From Cycas panzhihuaensis (lineage: Eukaryota; Cycadophyta), in assembly GCA_023213395.1 (NCBI GenBank), contig CM041465.1:78561741-78625740 (forward strand): a DNA stretch of 64,000 bases. Reading direction: 5' to 3'. The first letter of the stretch is position 1. Every line of letters begins with the position of its first letter. The notes under the pieces are model-generated. The model was not told where the DNA came from, did no database searches, and saw only the letters and a list, made by a program, of their open reading frames with translations. Of the stretch, positions 1-10,153 are shown in pieces. Both the position numbers and the translations under genes were made by a program.

Positions 1-1211
1 GACTCGCAATCTCGAGGTGTTTAGCGTTGGAGGCCATTGAGATCAAGCGGGACTCAAGAAACCTCCCAAGCCCTCGCAACGTCGCGGGCGCCTCCTCGAC
101 GAAGGAGACCACACCTTCGCAGCCCGTAGGTCCACCTCTCACCCGAGAGGACCCTAGATCCCCTTACTCGCTATTCGCTCATTTGAGCGCCACGATGAAG
201 GAGTTAAAACTCCAACCTCCTTCGCCGCCAACCTCCCATAAACTCCGATGGACTTCTCGTGCGATGCCCCCCAAAGGGGGCAACACCCAGTCTTCTCAAG
301 CAAGGAGGATCGATCCTCCCCTTGAGAAGAGGTGGTGTTCCATCCACGGGGAGTGTTTCCATGACGATTCGCGTTGCCGGGCACAGCACCTACGCGACGC
401 CTTGCCTCGCGACTCGTCCCCTAGGAAGACATTGAGGCCTAACCTCGATCAGCCCATTCATAGAGACCCGTTCCCCAAATATGGGGAACGTGGTCGCGAT
501 GTTCAGCAAAGATACAGTCAGAATCAGGATAGGTCCCCCGATTCTCGCCCTTCGCATGGTAGAGGGAAGGGTGTGCGAAGGTCATCTTCCCCTTCGCACT
601 CCCCTGACCGCCGTGCTCCATCACCTTCGCGGTCTCGCTACAAGGGAAAGAAGGTTGCCCAATTGCTTGAAACCACTCCGTTATATGCCTTAACTTGGGT
701 CCCAGTCGCTAAAGAGGCAGCTGGTGCCTCTTCATCCACATCTCACCCTGATCCTCTTCTGGAAGCTATTCCTCCAGAGATTCCTGCGCTTCCCAAGACT
801 ATTCCCGTCCGCCCCGGTAGATTCGACTTTAGAAGGGCGCTTAGCCAACCCACAGGGAAGGGTAAGCCTTTTTCTATCGTTGACGAGCTCTACACCGTCG
901 CTGCGGGAATGTCCTTAATGGACGTCTTGAGAAGCTGCCCTGAGCAACGTGCTCTTCTTCTTGAAGCTCTTGGCCAACAAGATACTTCCATCCATGCGAT
1001 ATGTGCTACCTCTCATGGACCACCTATCATTTCATTTGATCCTAGAGATCTCCCATCTCCCAGCAAGCGGGAGAAGCTTTTGCATTACCCATTCGTCATT
1101 ACCATTGACACTCCTGATTGTATCATAAAGAGGACCATTGTAGATAATGGCTCCTCGGTCAATGCTATGCTCACACAGTATGCTCAAGGAGCTAGGCATA
1201 GTAGCTCTTGA
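1..1211 (+). pseudogene. gag: T1 gag and start of protease (open to the left edge)
   Basis: The reading frame is open from base 3 and ends at a stop at 1209-1211, so the protein starts outside the window; the TTG at 27 is not a credible start. Numbering from that codon, a Gag zinc-binding motif of the C-x2-H-x4-H-x4-C type used by Tat elements is formed by C104, H107, H112 and C117. A Pro/Ser/Arg-rich linker follows, and the retropepsin active-site loop with Asp373 (DNGSS) is near the end. A frameshift just after the loop ends the frame; protease continues at 1147 in another frame. The aligned T2 protein (21089-22216, minus) shares the zinc motif, the segment FRRALSQPT/FRRALTQPT and the active-site loop. 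Gag would form the particle and protease would cut it. Confidence 0.85.
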
Positions 1212-1828
1212 GTCTGTCCTTGGAAATGCCAAGGGTATGATGGGGCTGCGAAGTCCCTCCGGGGCGATCTCCCTATCCCTCACCTTAGGAGGGAAAACTG
1301 TTTCTATCGAAGTTGCTATACTCGACCTCGATGTGGAGTACAACCTCTTATTGGGCCAACCATGGCTCGACCAGATGGGAGCAATCTGCTCCACGCAATG
1401 GGGGCAACTTAAATTTGTCCATGAAGGACAAGTTAAAGTTGTCGCTCATGAGCTTATGCCGTCTCACACCTCTCATCCGACTGCCCAGTGTTTCGATGAT
1501 GAAGATAGTGATCTGAGGAGGCTACCCCTTAGTGGGACCTTTGTTTCAGGAGACCGACCTTCATCAGTCGGACCCTATGCCATGTCATGAGCCAAACCTA
1601 GTTAGGTTTGCCCCTATTGGCGTAGGTGGTTACGGTTGCTTACCTGTCACGGGTGATTCTGATTCGGATAGCCAGGGTTATGGGCCCTCTCCTGGACGTG
1701 TCAACCTGGTTTCACAAGCACCTAGGGGAATATCTCGATCGGATATTCCCGCTCTTCCTCATTCTACATTGGCTCCCGAGCCGCTGGTCCTAAACCGGCC
1801 ATTTATTTTACCTTCTCGGCCTCCCTGA
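1147..1828 (+). pseudogene. T1 protease C-terminal half and protease-RT linker, frameshifted
   Basis: Two overlapping frames (1147-1590 and 1532-1828) together match the T2 reading frame at 19898-21052. The first holds the conserved protease strand and flap region with the motif LLLGQPWLDQMGA and KFVHEGQ; the second holds RFAPIGVGGYG, matching RFAAIGVGSYG in T2. These blocks are typical of the region between protease and reverse transcriptase in Tat elements. Frame changes near 1150-1210 and 1560 break the protein. RT never follows: the sequence runs into 1829-2104 and then the 3' minisatellite, so pol was lost by deletion. Confidence 0.8.
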
Positions 1829-2104
1829 TCGGTTTCACATAGGCGCCCACGTCGACGAGCCACTTGTAGAGGCACTTCTTCTTCACGCTCTAAATCCTTA
1901 CCTCGGACTAAAGCCACTCTTACTCATATGCAACCCTGCCACGTGATTCGTCGTGTGCCAGGTCCGTTGTGCTCATCTGGTTCCAACCATAGTAAGTTTA
2001 CTAGTAGGCCTAACGATACTGGACCTACTCTTCGTCACCTATCTCCTACCCTGCGTGTGACTACCCCTACCTTTATGGGGTCTAGGCACACCTCTTCCTC
2101 TCTT
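1829..2104 (+). other. Degraded T1 linker, no recognisable domain
   Basis: About 275 bp between the last recognisable protease-RT linker and the minisatellite. It is still GC-rich and has Pro/Ser/Thr-rich short frames like the linker, but I see no domain. The junction of the large pol deletion must lie here, because the next sequence corresponds to T2 sequence downstream of integrase. Confidence 0.5.
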
Positions 2105-2444
2105 CTTGCTCCGAAACGAGCCTAAACTACCATTTTAAATTATTTCCATTCCTCCCGACCACGGGTTGAATAGCAATTTAAGATGGATTCTTGCTCCGAA
2201 ACGAGCCTAAACTACCATTTTAAATTATTTCCATTCCTCCCAACCACGGGTTGAATGGCAATTTAAGATGGATTCTTGCTCCAAAACGAGCCTAAACTAC
2301 CATTTTAAATTGTTTCCATTCCTCCCAACCACGGGTTGAATGGCAATTTAAGATGGATTCTTGCTCCGAAATGAGCCTAAACTACCATCTTGAATTGTCC
2401 CCATTCCTCCCTACCGTGGGTCGAATGGTAATTCAAGGTGGACT
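2105..2444 (+). repeat. 85-bp minisatellite, four copies, in T1 3' region
   Basis: Copies begin at 2105, 2190, 2275 and 2360, an exact 85-bp step; each starts CTTGCTCC and contains GAGCCTAAACTACCAT and a CCACGGGTTGAAT-like block. The first three are nearly identical and the fourth is diverged. T2 has one unit of the same sequence at about 17205-17280 on the opposite strand, just downstream of integrase, so the array was amplified inside this element lineage. Tat-group elements are known for hypervariable tandem repeats in this untranslated region that can seed satellites. Confidence 0.95.
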
Positions 2445-2745
2445 CTCGTTCCTTTTTCCGGTTCCTCCCGTGGAACCCGCGTTCCCATATGCTCTTGGGA
2501 ACCTTTGTCCTCCTATTTGGGCATCCCCCAACTAGGATGACGCGGTGGAGTATCGTCACTCCCTTCTCACACTTTGTTGTTTCCTTTGCATATTCCGCTA
2601 TGCTCCCCCGTGGACGTGTATGTCGCTCTATTTCTAACCTCACACCTCTCGATCACCTCTGCTTATGGTGGATGTGTGTGCTCCTATTAGACATATGGCC
2701 ATACACGGAAGGAAACACATGCATCTACATATTTACAAAATCTAC
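2445..2745 (+). other. T1 3' spacer downstream of pol
   Basis: No gene seen. The sequence aligns closely with the reverse complement of 16930-17205 in T2, for example the stretches around TAACCTCACACCTCTC and ACATATGGCCATACA. In T2 this lies between integrase and the antisense ORF. In T1 it is followed almost at once by archaeal RNase H sequence, marking a second internal deletion near 2715-2750. Confidence 0.75.
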
Positions 2746-3203
2746 ATATTCAGCATATCCCGAGGCACCTCAATCGAGGCGACCTCGTCTGCCTCATCCT
2801 TGAGCGTCGCCTCCCTCTTCCTGATGACCGCCCTTGAGGCTTGTCCGGCCAGCCCGTGCCCAAGCCTCCGGTCGCTGTTAGTTAGATGTACCCGCTCTAC
2901 TTTGTTCGATGCCCTCTTACTTCACGTTGCGCCTTGGCAACGGGGGGGGGGGCATCCCATTTCACTGCTTATTTCAGTTTCAGGTCGATGTTTAGGCGAC
3001 ACGCAGGCAGCCCCTACATTGTCCTCGTCTCTGTCTCGCCTGTCCACGCGTTCTGCCACGACACTTGCCTACACCCTTGGATCACGTGCTGCTCTTGATT
3101 ACTTTTATATATATATATATGCATGTGCTACTCATGTTTCTTGATTGTCAGCATTCGCCATCACATTACGCTTCCGAGCAGTGAGGCTCTGCGCCAGAGG
3201 CGA
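2746..3203 (+). pseudogene. Remnant of archaeal-type RNase H 3' end plus 3' UTR (T1)
   Basis: From about 2752 the sequence matches the last part of the T2 archaeal-type RNase H gene (13129-13722, minus) at the nucleotide level, beginning at the block encoding HIPR. The nearby run CTCATCCTTGAGCG is also shared. Everything before that block, including three of the four catalytic acids, is deleted. The frame 2665-3144 is a shadow of this remnant, not a protein. The rest, to 3203, aligns with the T2 3' UTR (12722-13128), including a run of G at about 2941-2951 and the shared CACGCGTTCTGCCA. The LTR starts right after GAGGCGA. Confidence 0.75.
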
Positions 3204-5092
3204 TGTTTCCAGCTATTGGGAATGGACTCGAGACGCATCGACACTGGTTTGTTTAGGTATATGTTCTTACTTTTCTTACCTATATTAATTAAGGTAATTT
3301 AGAGTAGTTTGATTGACATATGCCTGCGTACATGCATTGGTTTGACTGCCTGCTCATAATGCATGTGCCTAATGGCACGCCTTCAGCCTATGACGACTCA
3401 CAGTGGGGGCATTCCTCGTGAATCGACACCAAGTATGGCGTCTGACCACTCACAATGTCTCCACAGTTTCTTGGGATTATTTTCGCCAGCTTGTTTGTTC
3501 TTGTTGCAACATGTCGTTTGCGTTGCCATCCTTTCTAAGTTCGATTTAATCCTTAGTTAGGACTCTTTGCATTGTTTTGGGTACTTGCCTACTGCTTGGG
3601 CATTCCTCGCCTATTCCCATTCATGATTAGCCTCTGTTTTTGCCTCAAAACCTGATTTTGCTGCTTATTTTTCTCTATTTTTAATTTCAGGCTGGTACCA
3701 AAGTAAACTTAACGGTACCACAAAGTTTGCAGCGGTACCACAAAGTTTGCGTGATGCCGGAGTTCTTGTGATCTGCAGAGTTTCTTGCATGATACGCTCG
3801 AAATTTAAAAAAAGAGAAAGCACGCGACAGTGTCCGCGTTTTTTCACGGAACTGCCGCGTGGCTCCGTACGATTGGAGGCGCCCTGAGGCCCCAACGTTC
3901 ACTTGCTATGCCCAAGACATAAAAGCCTTTTTTTTATTCATTTTGGATCATTCTTGCACTCACTTTTTAAGTTTTCTAAGAGCAACTCTTCAAGAAAAAG
4001 ACAAGGAAAAGACACATTGAAAGAAGAACTTCTCTTACAACAGTGGGACAGAGGTGAAGTGGGCCACTACCAGCTGGAGTTGCAGGGCCATTGCTGCCCC
4101 TCAGACTTCATTACAAGTACCACCTTCCCTCACAAACACTCAAGGCTTCAAGGGATTTTCTCACCAAAAAGACCACTCTAAGGACCCATTTTTAAGCTCC
4201 CAGCTTGCATGGAGTTTCACTCTTCTGCCCTCTTGCAAAGGACACCCAATACCACCTCTTAGACATTGCTTGGGCTGCTACTCCAAGTGGCCAAGTGAAT
4301 GCATGCATGCTCTTCTCCATTCAAGCCTCTCCCCTGAGAGGAAGGCATTCTCTCTATTTGTTTGCAGGATCACGTCAGAGGGAGTGGTGCACGAGATCAA
4401 CCCGTTGCCGGTCGGCTCTCGCACGATATCTCTTCTCCCTTTTCGTTTTGAGCTTTGATTTTCGTCCTTTCTTTTTATTCAGTCTTTGCATGCCCTAGGG
4501 GAGGTAAGTAAACCCCCTTCGTCGCCTCCGATCGACGTTGCATGCGTGGAGGAGAGAGGAAATGAGCGCAACCGAGAGAGAGGATCTGCACTTCATCCTC
4601 AACACGGATCCGTATTCCTCGCGTTTCCTTTGTTTTTTTTTTTTTATCATTCTCGCTTTTATACATGCTTGATAGGTAAAGAGAAGGAAATATAAAGGAA
4701 AAAGGAAATAGTCTTTGTTTTACGTTTACTTTCTGTCTGCAGTTTCTTTTACCTTGCATTACATAGAAATAGAAGACCCGTTTACGTTGCATACCCCAAC
4801 CATACCTTACTTCACACCCGTTGCACGTTGATTATGTTGCCCTCTCGTTGCCTTCTCATTACCTTGAGAAGCCGCAACGTGCGAGGTTTCCTTTTCCTTC
4901 CCGGCCATCTGAAGGGTAGGAAGGCCTCGTATTTGCGGCCACTGAAGCAACCAGGCACCTTGCAGTCCCCGAACCCGCGCTCCGGCACACGGACGACCCG
5001 CGAGGTGAGATCCTCGCTGTCTAACCCAGTTAGTGTTGTGTTTTGTATTTCTTTGCTAGACGTAGGATCACCGCCCTGCGGAGAGCGTTTCA
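3204..5092 (+). repeat. T1 3' LTR (about 1.89 kb)
   Basis: Starts TGTTTCC at 3204 and ends TTTCA at 5092, matching the LTR ends of T2 (TGTTTCC ... CGTCCA, read on its own strand). Internal landmarks shared with the T2 LTR include GCCTATGACGACT near 3388 and the CCCGAAC-CGCGCTC block near 4970-4985. Long LTRs of this size fit Tat elements. Divergence from the T2 LTR is high, so T1 and T2 are different subfamilies or old relatives. Short frames inside the LTR (3363-3560, 3903-4181, 4054-4458, 4486-4695) are not genes. Confidence 0.85.
3694..3750 (+). repeat. Three GGTACC cores with repeated CAAAGTTTGC arms in the LTR
   Basis: GGTACC occurs at 3694, 3714 and 3734, an exact 20-bp step; the second and third are each followed by CACAAAGTTTGC. 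The same word combination (AAACTT, GCGGTACCGC, AAGTTTG) forms a perfect palindrome in T2 at 14578-14605 and a variant in the T2 5' LTR near 23340-23365. This may be a protein-binding or structural motif of the lineage; function unknown. Confidence 0.7.
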
Positions 5093-5098
5093 GTATGT

Positions 5099-5279
<181 letters not shown>

Positions 5280-5439
5280 TGTTTGAATCTAAAAGTAAAA
5301 CAAGGAACTTGGTAAGCAACTGTAGTAGAGTTATAGAAAATAGACTTCCAAAGATGAGATCTATTGTATATGCTTCTCCAGAAAGCTTTATTAGGCTGAA
5401 TATGCACCCAAAACTTATAAGTCTGGAAAAAAAAAAAAA

Positions 5440-6060
5440 AATTAAAAATATGGTTAAATATATGATGAAATATACAGATCTAAAAGAAAACTTGAATAAG
5501 TATTGCAGATTTAAAATAAATATTGCATATCTGTAGCCAATATTACAGATCTAAAATAAATCAACCAGAAAATGGTGAAATACTTAATAAAATAAGCAAA
5601 TCTGAGAAATATATAGCAGATCTAAAAAATATATAGTAGATCCAAAAAAGTATATAGCAGATCTAAGAAAATATATAGCAAATCTGAAAAAAACTTGAAT
5701 AAAGATTGCATGTAGCTGAAATCCTATGCAGATCTGAGAAAATATTAGATAAATAGATAGAAATATATCTGAAAATACCAAATATATGATAAAAATGTAG
5801 ATCTGAAAAAATATGGCTCAACTCTAGAGAAAATTTGAATAAATATTGCTTGCAGCTGAAATCCTACACAAATCTGAAAAAGTATTAGATAAAAAGATGA
5901 AATATGCTTGAAAAATATCAAATATATAACAGAAATATATAAAAAATATCGATAAACCTCTTGTAGAGTGATAAAAGCTTGATATTTACTATTTGCAGCT
6001 ATACAACTATACAAATATGAAGAAAATCTAAAATATGTTTGTTATAGCATAAATATAACT
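5440..6060 (-). repeat. Degenerate AGATCTG/ATATTT leader array of F
   Basis: Short imperfect repeats built from AGATCT, GCAGAT and ATATATAGC-like words, about 30-45 bp apart, on an AT-rich background. The inverted counterpart is the C4 array at 39350-40250. No open frame runs through it (5584-5781 and 5745-6014 are low-complexity shadows). It lies in the untranslated leader, downstream of the primer-binding site. Confidence 0.8.
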
Positions 6061-6219
6061 CAAGAATAAGTAGATCTCTAATAAAAAATATAAGAATCTA
6101 CTGAAAAAACATGCAGAAAATAAATGTAACCAATCTTTCTTGCTGTGAGTAAATCTGCCTCAAGATGCCAATAAATCTTTCTTCTTAAAAAAAAAACCTC
6201 AACAATGGATCATAAACCT

Positions 6220-6272
6220 GCTCTGATACCAGATGAGGGAAATAAATGGAGTTAAACCAAGCTCTGATACCA
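6220..6272 (-). promoter_or_regulatory. Two tandem tRNA-iMet primer-binding sites of F
   Basis: The complement of TGGTATCAGAGC, pairing with the 3' end of initiator-Met tRNA, is present at 6261-6272 (next to the LTR) and again at 6220-6231, 41 bp further in. Each is followed by the same GATGA-GGAAATAAA sequence, so the site and its surroundings are duplicated. Normally one site is used to prime minus-strand DNA. Confidence 0.85.
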
Positions 6273-6274
6273 GA

Positions 6275-6655
6275 TGAAGGAAATAAAATCATGGAGAACA
6301 AGGTAGAACATAAAAGAGATAATCAAAACTTTAATACATCAATGTTGCATGAACAAGTATCATTGTATTTAATTAATTTTATGAAGAGAGTAGTATAAAT
6401 GTCCAATATTATAGGTAGTGTCTAAAGACACCAGGGTTGCACACCCTTCAAATTATATAGTTTGGAGGACGAAGGAAACTCCTCAACCCCTAAAATTCAA
6501 ATAATAATAAAATAATATAAACTTAACTCAATTTAACTAAACTTACCTTATACTTAACTACACATGTTGAACACCCACATTTATAAATTGATAAAGATGA
6601 GGTGTGCACTCCTGGTTGGAAGATGGGAGAGGGGTGATGACAATTAACCCCAATA
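6275..6655 (-). repeat. F LTR (about 381 bp)
   Basis: Reverse complement of the C4 LTR type: the edge at 6655 reads TATTGGGGTTAATTGTCATC on the minus strand (TGTTGGGG in C4), with the terminal TG mutated to TA. Shared internal words include CTCCTCAACCCCT and GTGTCTAAAGACACCA (plus strand). The other edge is TTCA at 6275, two bases before the primer site. Confidence 0.85.
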
Positions 6656-7976
6656 TTTTATTAATTATCCTTTATCTCTTTCTATTTGTGCCTACTCATA
6701 ATATAGTAGTTATTAACCTTGATATCACTCTCTATAACCCTATTATGATTGGCTATTACATGCCCATGATTAGATCCTATGTTCATTGTAGTGAAGTTCA
6801 TATGACCATGGCCCCTTTATTAGTTATTAGTTTATAGATCAACCTTTGGACAAAATAATCTTCACTCTAAAACTAATAGAATATTCCATTATTATTATTG
6901 TTTAAAATATTCATCACTTCAAGTTCAAAATCCTCAAGTAATAGTTTCCTAAGAATTCTTATAACTCTCATAATTACAACTCTTATAAACTTAAGTTTTG
7001 GTTATTAACTAGCTAATATAAATGTTAAACACATTCCTTTATTTTCATTCTATGTATTTTAATAGTTCATTATCTTTGTGAATAGGTCATCATTAAAACA
7101 ATTTTATAAGAAAAGATAAGTGTCTTTGTTTCCCAAAATCTGGGATTTTATCATTAAGCCATCTTAGTATAAACAACTTAGATATGTGTTCATTGATTGT
7201 TATATAATTTGGTTTTTCTTTGTTATATACATATGGACTAACAATTACTTATTGTATGGTGATGGGTCTATATGTTTATGGCCTGCAACGATAAATGACT
7301 TTGATGATACAATAAAAACCATGCATTTAAGCCTAACTTGACAAAGAGAAATTGATTGTTATGTCTTAGACTCCCTTTGGCATCATTTTCTCTTTTATTT
7401 GATCACTTTTCATTTGTTGTTTACTTGTTTCTTTCTTTTTTTTTTCTTTTGTTATTTTGCTTGTATCGTTTCATTTCTCATACCATTATATCATGTACCA
7501 TTATAAAAAATGCAATGAAATATTCCACACTTTTTTTAGAAATAAAAATTTGAAGCAGTATGGCACCTCTTTATAATGTTAAATTAGCATAATTTTGCGA
7601 TGGTATAGACACATAAAGCAACACCACCTTATGTATCATTAGAAAAAGAATGATGGTACAGAATATACATTTGTAAAACGTAAAATGGTATATTCTCATT
7701 TCTAAAATTGTGATCCCATTAAAAGACATAAATTTAATGTGTTTTCCATAGCATTTTTAAATAATTTATTGTATTTTATTTAAGGGGGCTGGAATTAATA
7801 CTCCTTCCCCCCTCTCTTTTGGGTGAAAATAACATGTTTTTTTGCCCATGGTTTTTCTTCCAACCATTTACTTCCCATGCATGAAGGGAAATGGATTAAT
7901 TTCTTTACCTTTTAGAATTAATGTGATGGGTAGAAACCACTTGGTTTCCACCTATAGTTTTCCACATAAAAAGGAC
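6656..7976. other. AT-rich sequence with no recognised feature
   Basis: No convincing gene, LTR or known repeat. Short frames at 6604-6837 and 7356-7553 are hydrophobic low-complexity reads without domain signature. The stretch ends at the CCTTT target duplication of C1, so its right end (about 7800-7976) is the pre-insertion flank of that element. Confidence 0.6.
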
Positions 7977-7981
7977 CCTTT

Positions 7982-8424
7982 TATTAGGAAAATTAAAGAA
8001 TGAGAGTAATGATAAATAAGTTATAAGAGCAATAAAAATGAAACACAACTACATAAGTGATATAAGAAATAACCTTACATTAGATCATAATGGTGAAGGG
8101 AAGTTATCCCTTTCCTGAGCATAATTGGTTCACTTGTTTACTATTCTTATATCAAAGCATAGACTCTACTATGCTATGATAAGAGTAAGACCACTCTTCA
8201 TTTAATAAGAGTGTGGGTAAAGAATAAAAGAAATCAAGCTAAAAAGTAGGAAAACAATAATACACAATTCATATATACTCTTACATAAGAGAGACTATAC
8301 TTGTACATGTTCTTGAATATGAGAGAGAAGAATAGAAAGTACAACTAAAAAGAGGTTCTACCTAATGGGACTTATTAGTCAACTTTGATAAAGAATGAGT
8401 TAGAATTAGATATTACTTTTAACA
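7982..8424 (-). repeat. C1 3' LTR
   Basis: About 443 bp, matching 33293-33693 along its length, for example ACTCTTCATTTAAT-AGAGTG and CTTATTAGTCAACT. The high edge reads TGTTAAAAGTAAT on the minus strand; the low edge has CA mutated to TA. Confidence 0.9.
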
Positions 8425-8432
8425 CCCCCTTA
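8425..8432 (-). promoter_or_regulatory. C1 polypurine tract
   Basis: Minus strand reads ATAAGGGGG immediately before the LTR start TGTTAAAAG. This position and composition fit the plus-strand primer for reverse transcription. Confidence 0.75.
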
Positions 8433-10010
8433 TAATGTATAATTCATTATCTCTCATAGATAAAAGCCTCCTAAATTTCTCAAAATTCTCACAACTCAAA
8501 GCCTTAGTGAGAATATCAACAAGTTGATCTTTAGTTGAATAATACACCAACTTGATTACTCTACACTATACCTACCCTGAATAAAGTGAAGATGAATGTC
8601 CACATGGTTTATCCTAAAGTGGAATATGAGATTCTTTAAAATCTAGATCTCACCTTATTTATCACAGAATAATGTTGTAGGATCATCTTACAGAAGATCA
8701 AAACAACCAAGTAGTCTCCTCAGCTAAATTGCTTCTATGTAGTTACAACTATTTCCTTATACTTTGCTTATGTGGAAGATAAGGAGATAGTTGTTTTCTT
8801 CTTATTACTCTAAGAAATCAAACTAGAACTAGATGTAAATATATATCCTACTATAAATTTCCTATCATTAAAATCTCCTACCAATCTAAGTCTATATATC
8901 CATACACTTTGAACTCATCATCTTTAGAAAATAAGAGTCTAAATCTGATAGTACCCTTGATATACCTCTGTGTGCACTTTGCTATTTGCCAATGATAGAT
9001 GGATGGTACACTCATAAAATAATCTATAACTCTAATAACATAATTGATGTCAGTCATAATATTAGTTAGGCAAATGAGGCTACCCACTAACACCCTATAT
9101 AAAATACCACCAATAGTCTTATCATTTGCTTCCTTAGTCAATTTGAGGCCAACTTCCATGGGAGTAGTCACTAGATTAGAATCCTTCATATAGAACTGTC
9201 TTAATAAACTATGTGCATACTTGGACTAAGATATAAATATATTATCACTATCCAACAAAAAATCCATCCCCAAATAGTAGTACAAAATGCTAAGGTTAGA
9301 CATCTCAAAATCTTTAAATAGTTGCTTCTTGAGATCGTTGACGTAAGATATGTTATTATTAATGATTATAAAGTTATGAACATAGAGAATTACAAGTATT
9401 TCACCATCATGTTCAATGTATAAATTGTAATTTTATTCATGTCTAGTAAATTCACAAGAGATGAAGTACTCATCAATGTATGAATATCACACCCTTGGTG
9501 CCTGCTTAATCCCATATAAGACTTTCTTTAGCATGCATATAAGATGCTCTTTACAAACATATATAAAGCTTTTAGGCTATTGGATATAAACTTCTTCATC
9601 AAGAATGCCATGAAGGAAAGAATTCTTGACATCCATATGGTGGAACTCCCAACCAAAGTGAGATATAAGATTAACTAGCATTTGGATTATTTTAGCCATG
9701 TGTAAAAGTCTTCTCAAAGTCTACAACTTTAGTCTACACATATCCCTCAGCTATAAGCTGAGTTTTGTATCTATCTATAAAACCATTTGATCTATACTCC
9801 ACCTTATATACCGATCTATAACTAATGGCTTCCTTCCCTAAAGGAAGCTCAATAATATCATATGTGTTTTTCTTTATAATAGGGTCATACTCCTACTACA
9901 TAGTTGTCTACTAATGGGATGTATCCTTAGCTTTAATAAATGACCCAAGGTCATCAATGTTTAAAATATTAATCATTAAGGAAAATTTAATGTTGTTTCG
10001 TGTCTAAATA
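8433..10010 (-). pseudogene. pol: C1 reverse transcriptase and RNase H, decayed
   Basis: Best frame 8878-9189 gives the RT-RNase H join, with TPMEVGLKL, LYRVLVGSLI and YIKGT, all standard Copia blocks. Further up, near 9385-9405, the RT catalytic YVDD reads YVHN, so both metal-binding Asp are lost. About 9480-9960 holds the RT N-terminal part (QAP-like region and conserved Trp/Lys blocks) in broken frames, and 8433-8870 the RNase H end. Frames shift often and stops are many. T2 interrupts the gene at 10148, and integrase resumes at 23759. Confidence 0.8.
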
Positions 10011-10153
10011 TAAAGGGAATATTTTATGGTTTGAGTATACCACTTAAATAACTTCTATGAGAAGAAGAGAAAGAAGGAATATCTACAAGAGTTTCCTTGC
10101 TCTCTTCACTCTTTTCATTAGTTTCATACTTCTTTTCTTTTTTTTTTTAACAT

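Larger units (their letters stand above)
1..5092 (+). mobile_element. T1: Tat-like Ty3/Gypsy retrotransposon, 3' part, internally deleted
   Basis: The left end lies outside the window. What remains, in order, is gag-protease (1-1828), a degraded stretch, an 85-bp minisatellite (2105-2444), a 3' spacer, a remnant of archaeal-type RNase H, and a 3' LTR (3204-5092). Every block has a counterpart, in the same relative order, in the inverted T2 element at 10154-23753, which is how the parts were named. RT, Ty3 RNase H, integrase and the antisense ORF found in T2 are missing, so T1 is a deletion derivative that cannot move by itself. The LTR ends in CA next to a (TA)n tract, so no right target duplication can be read. 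Confidence 0.85.
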
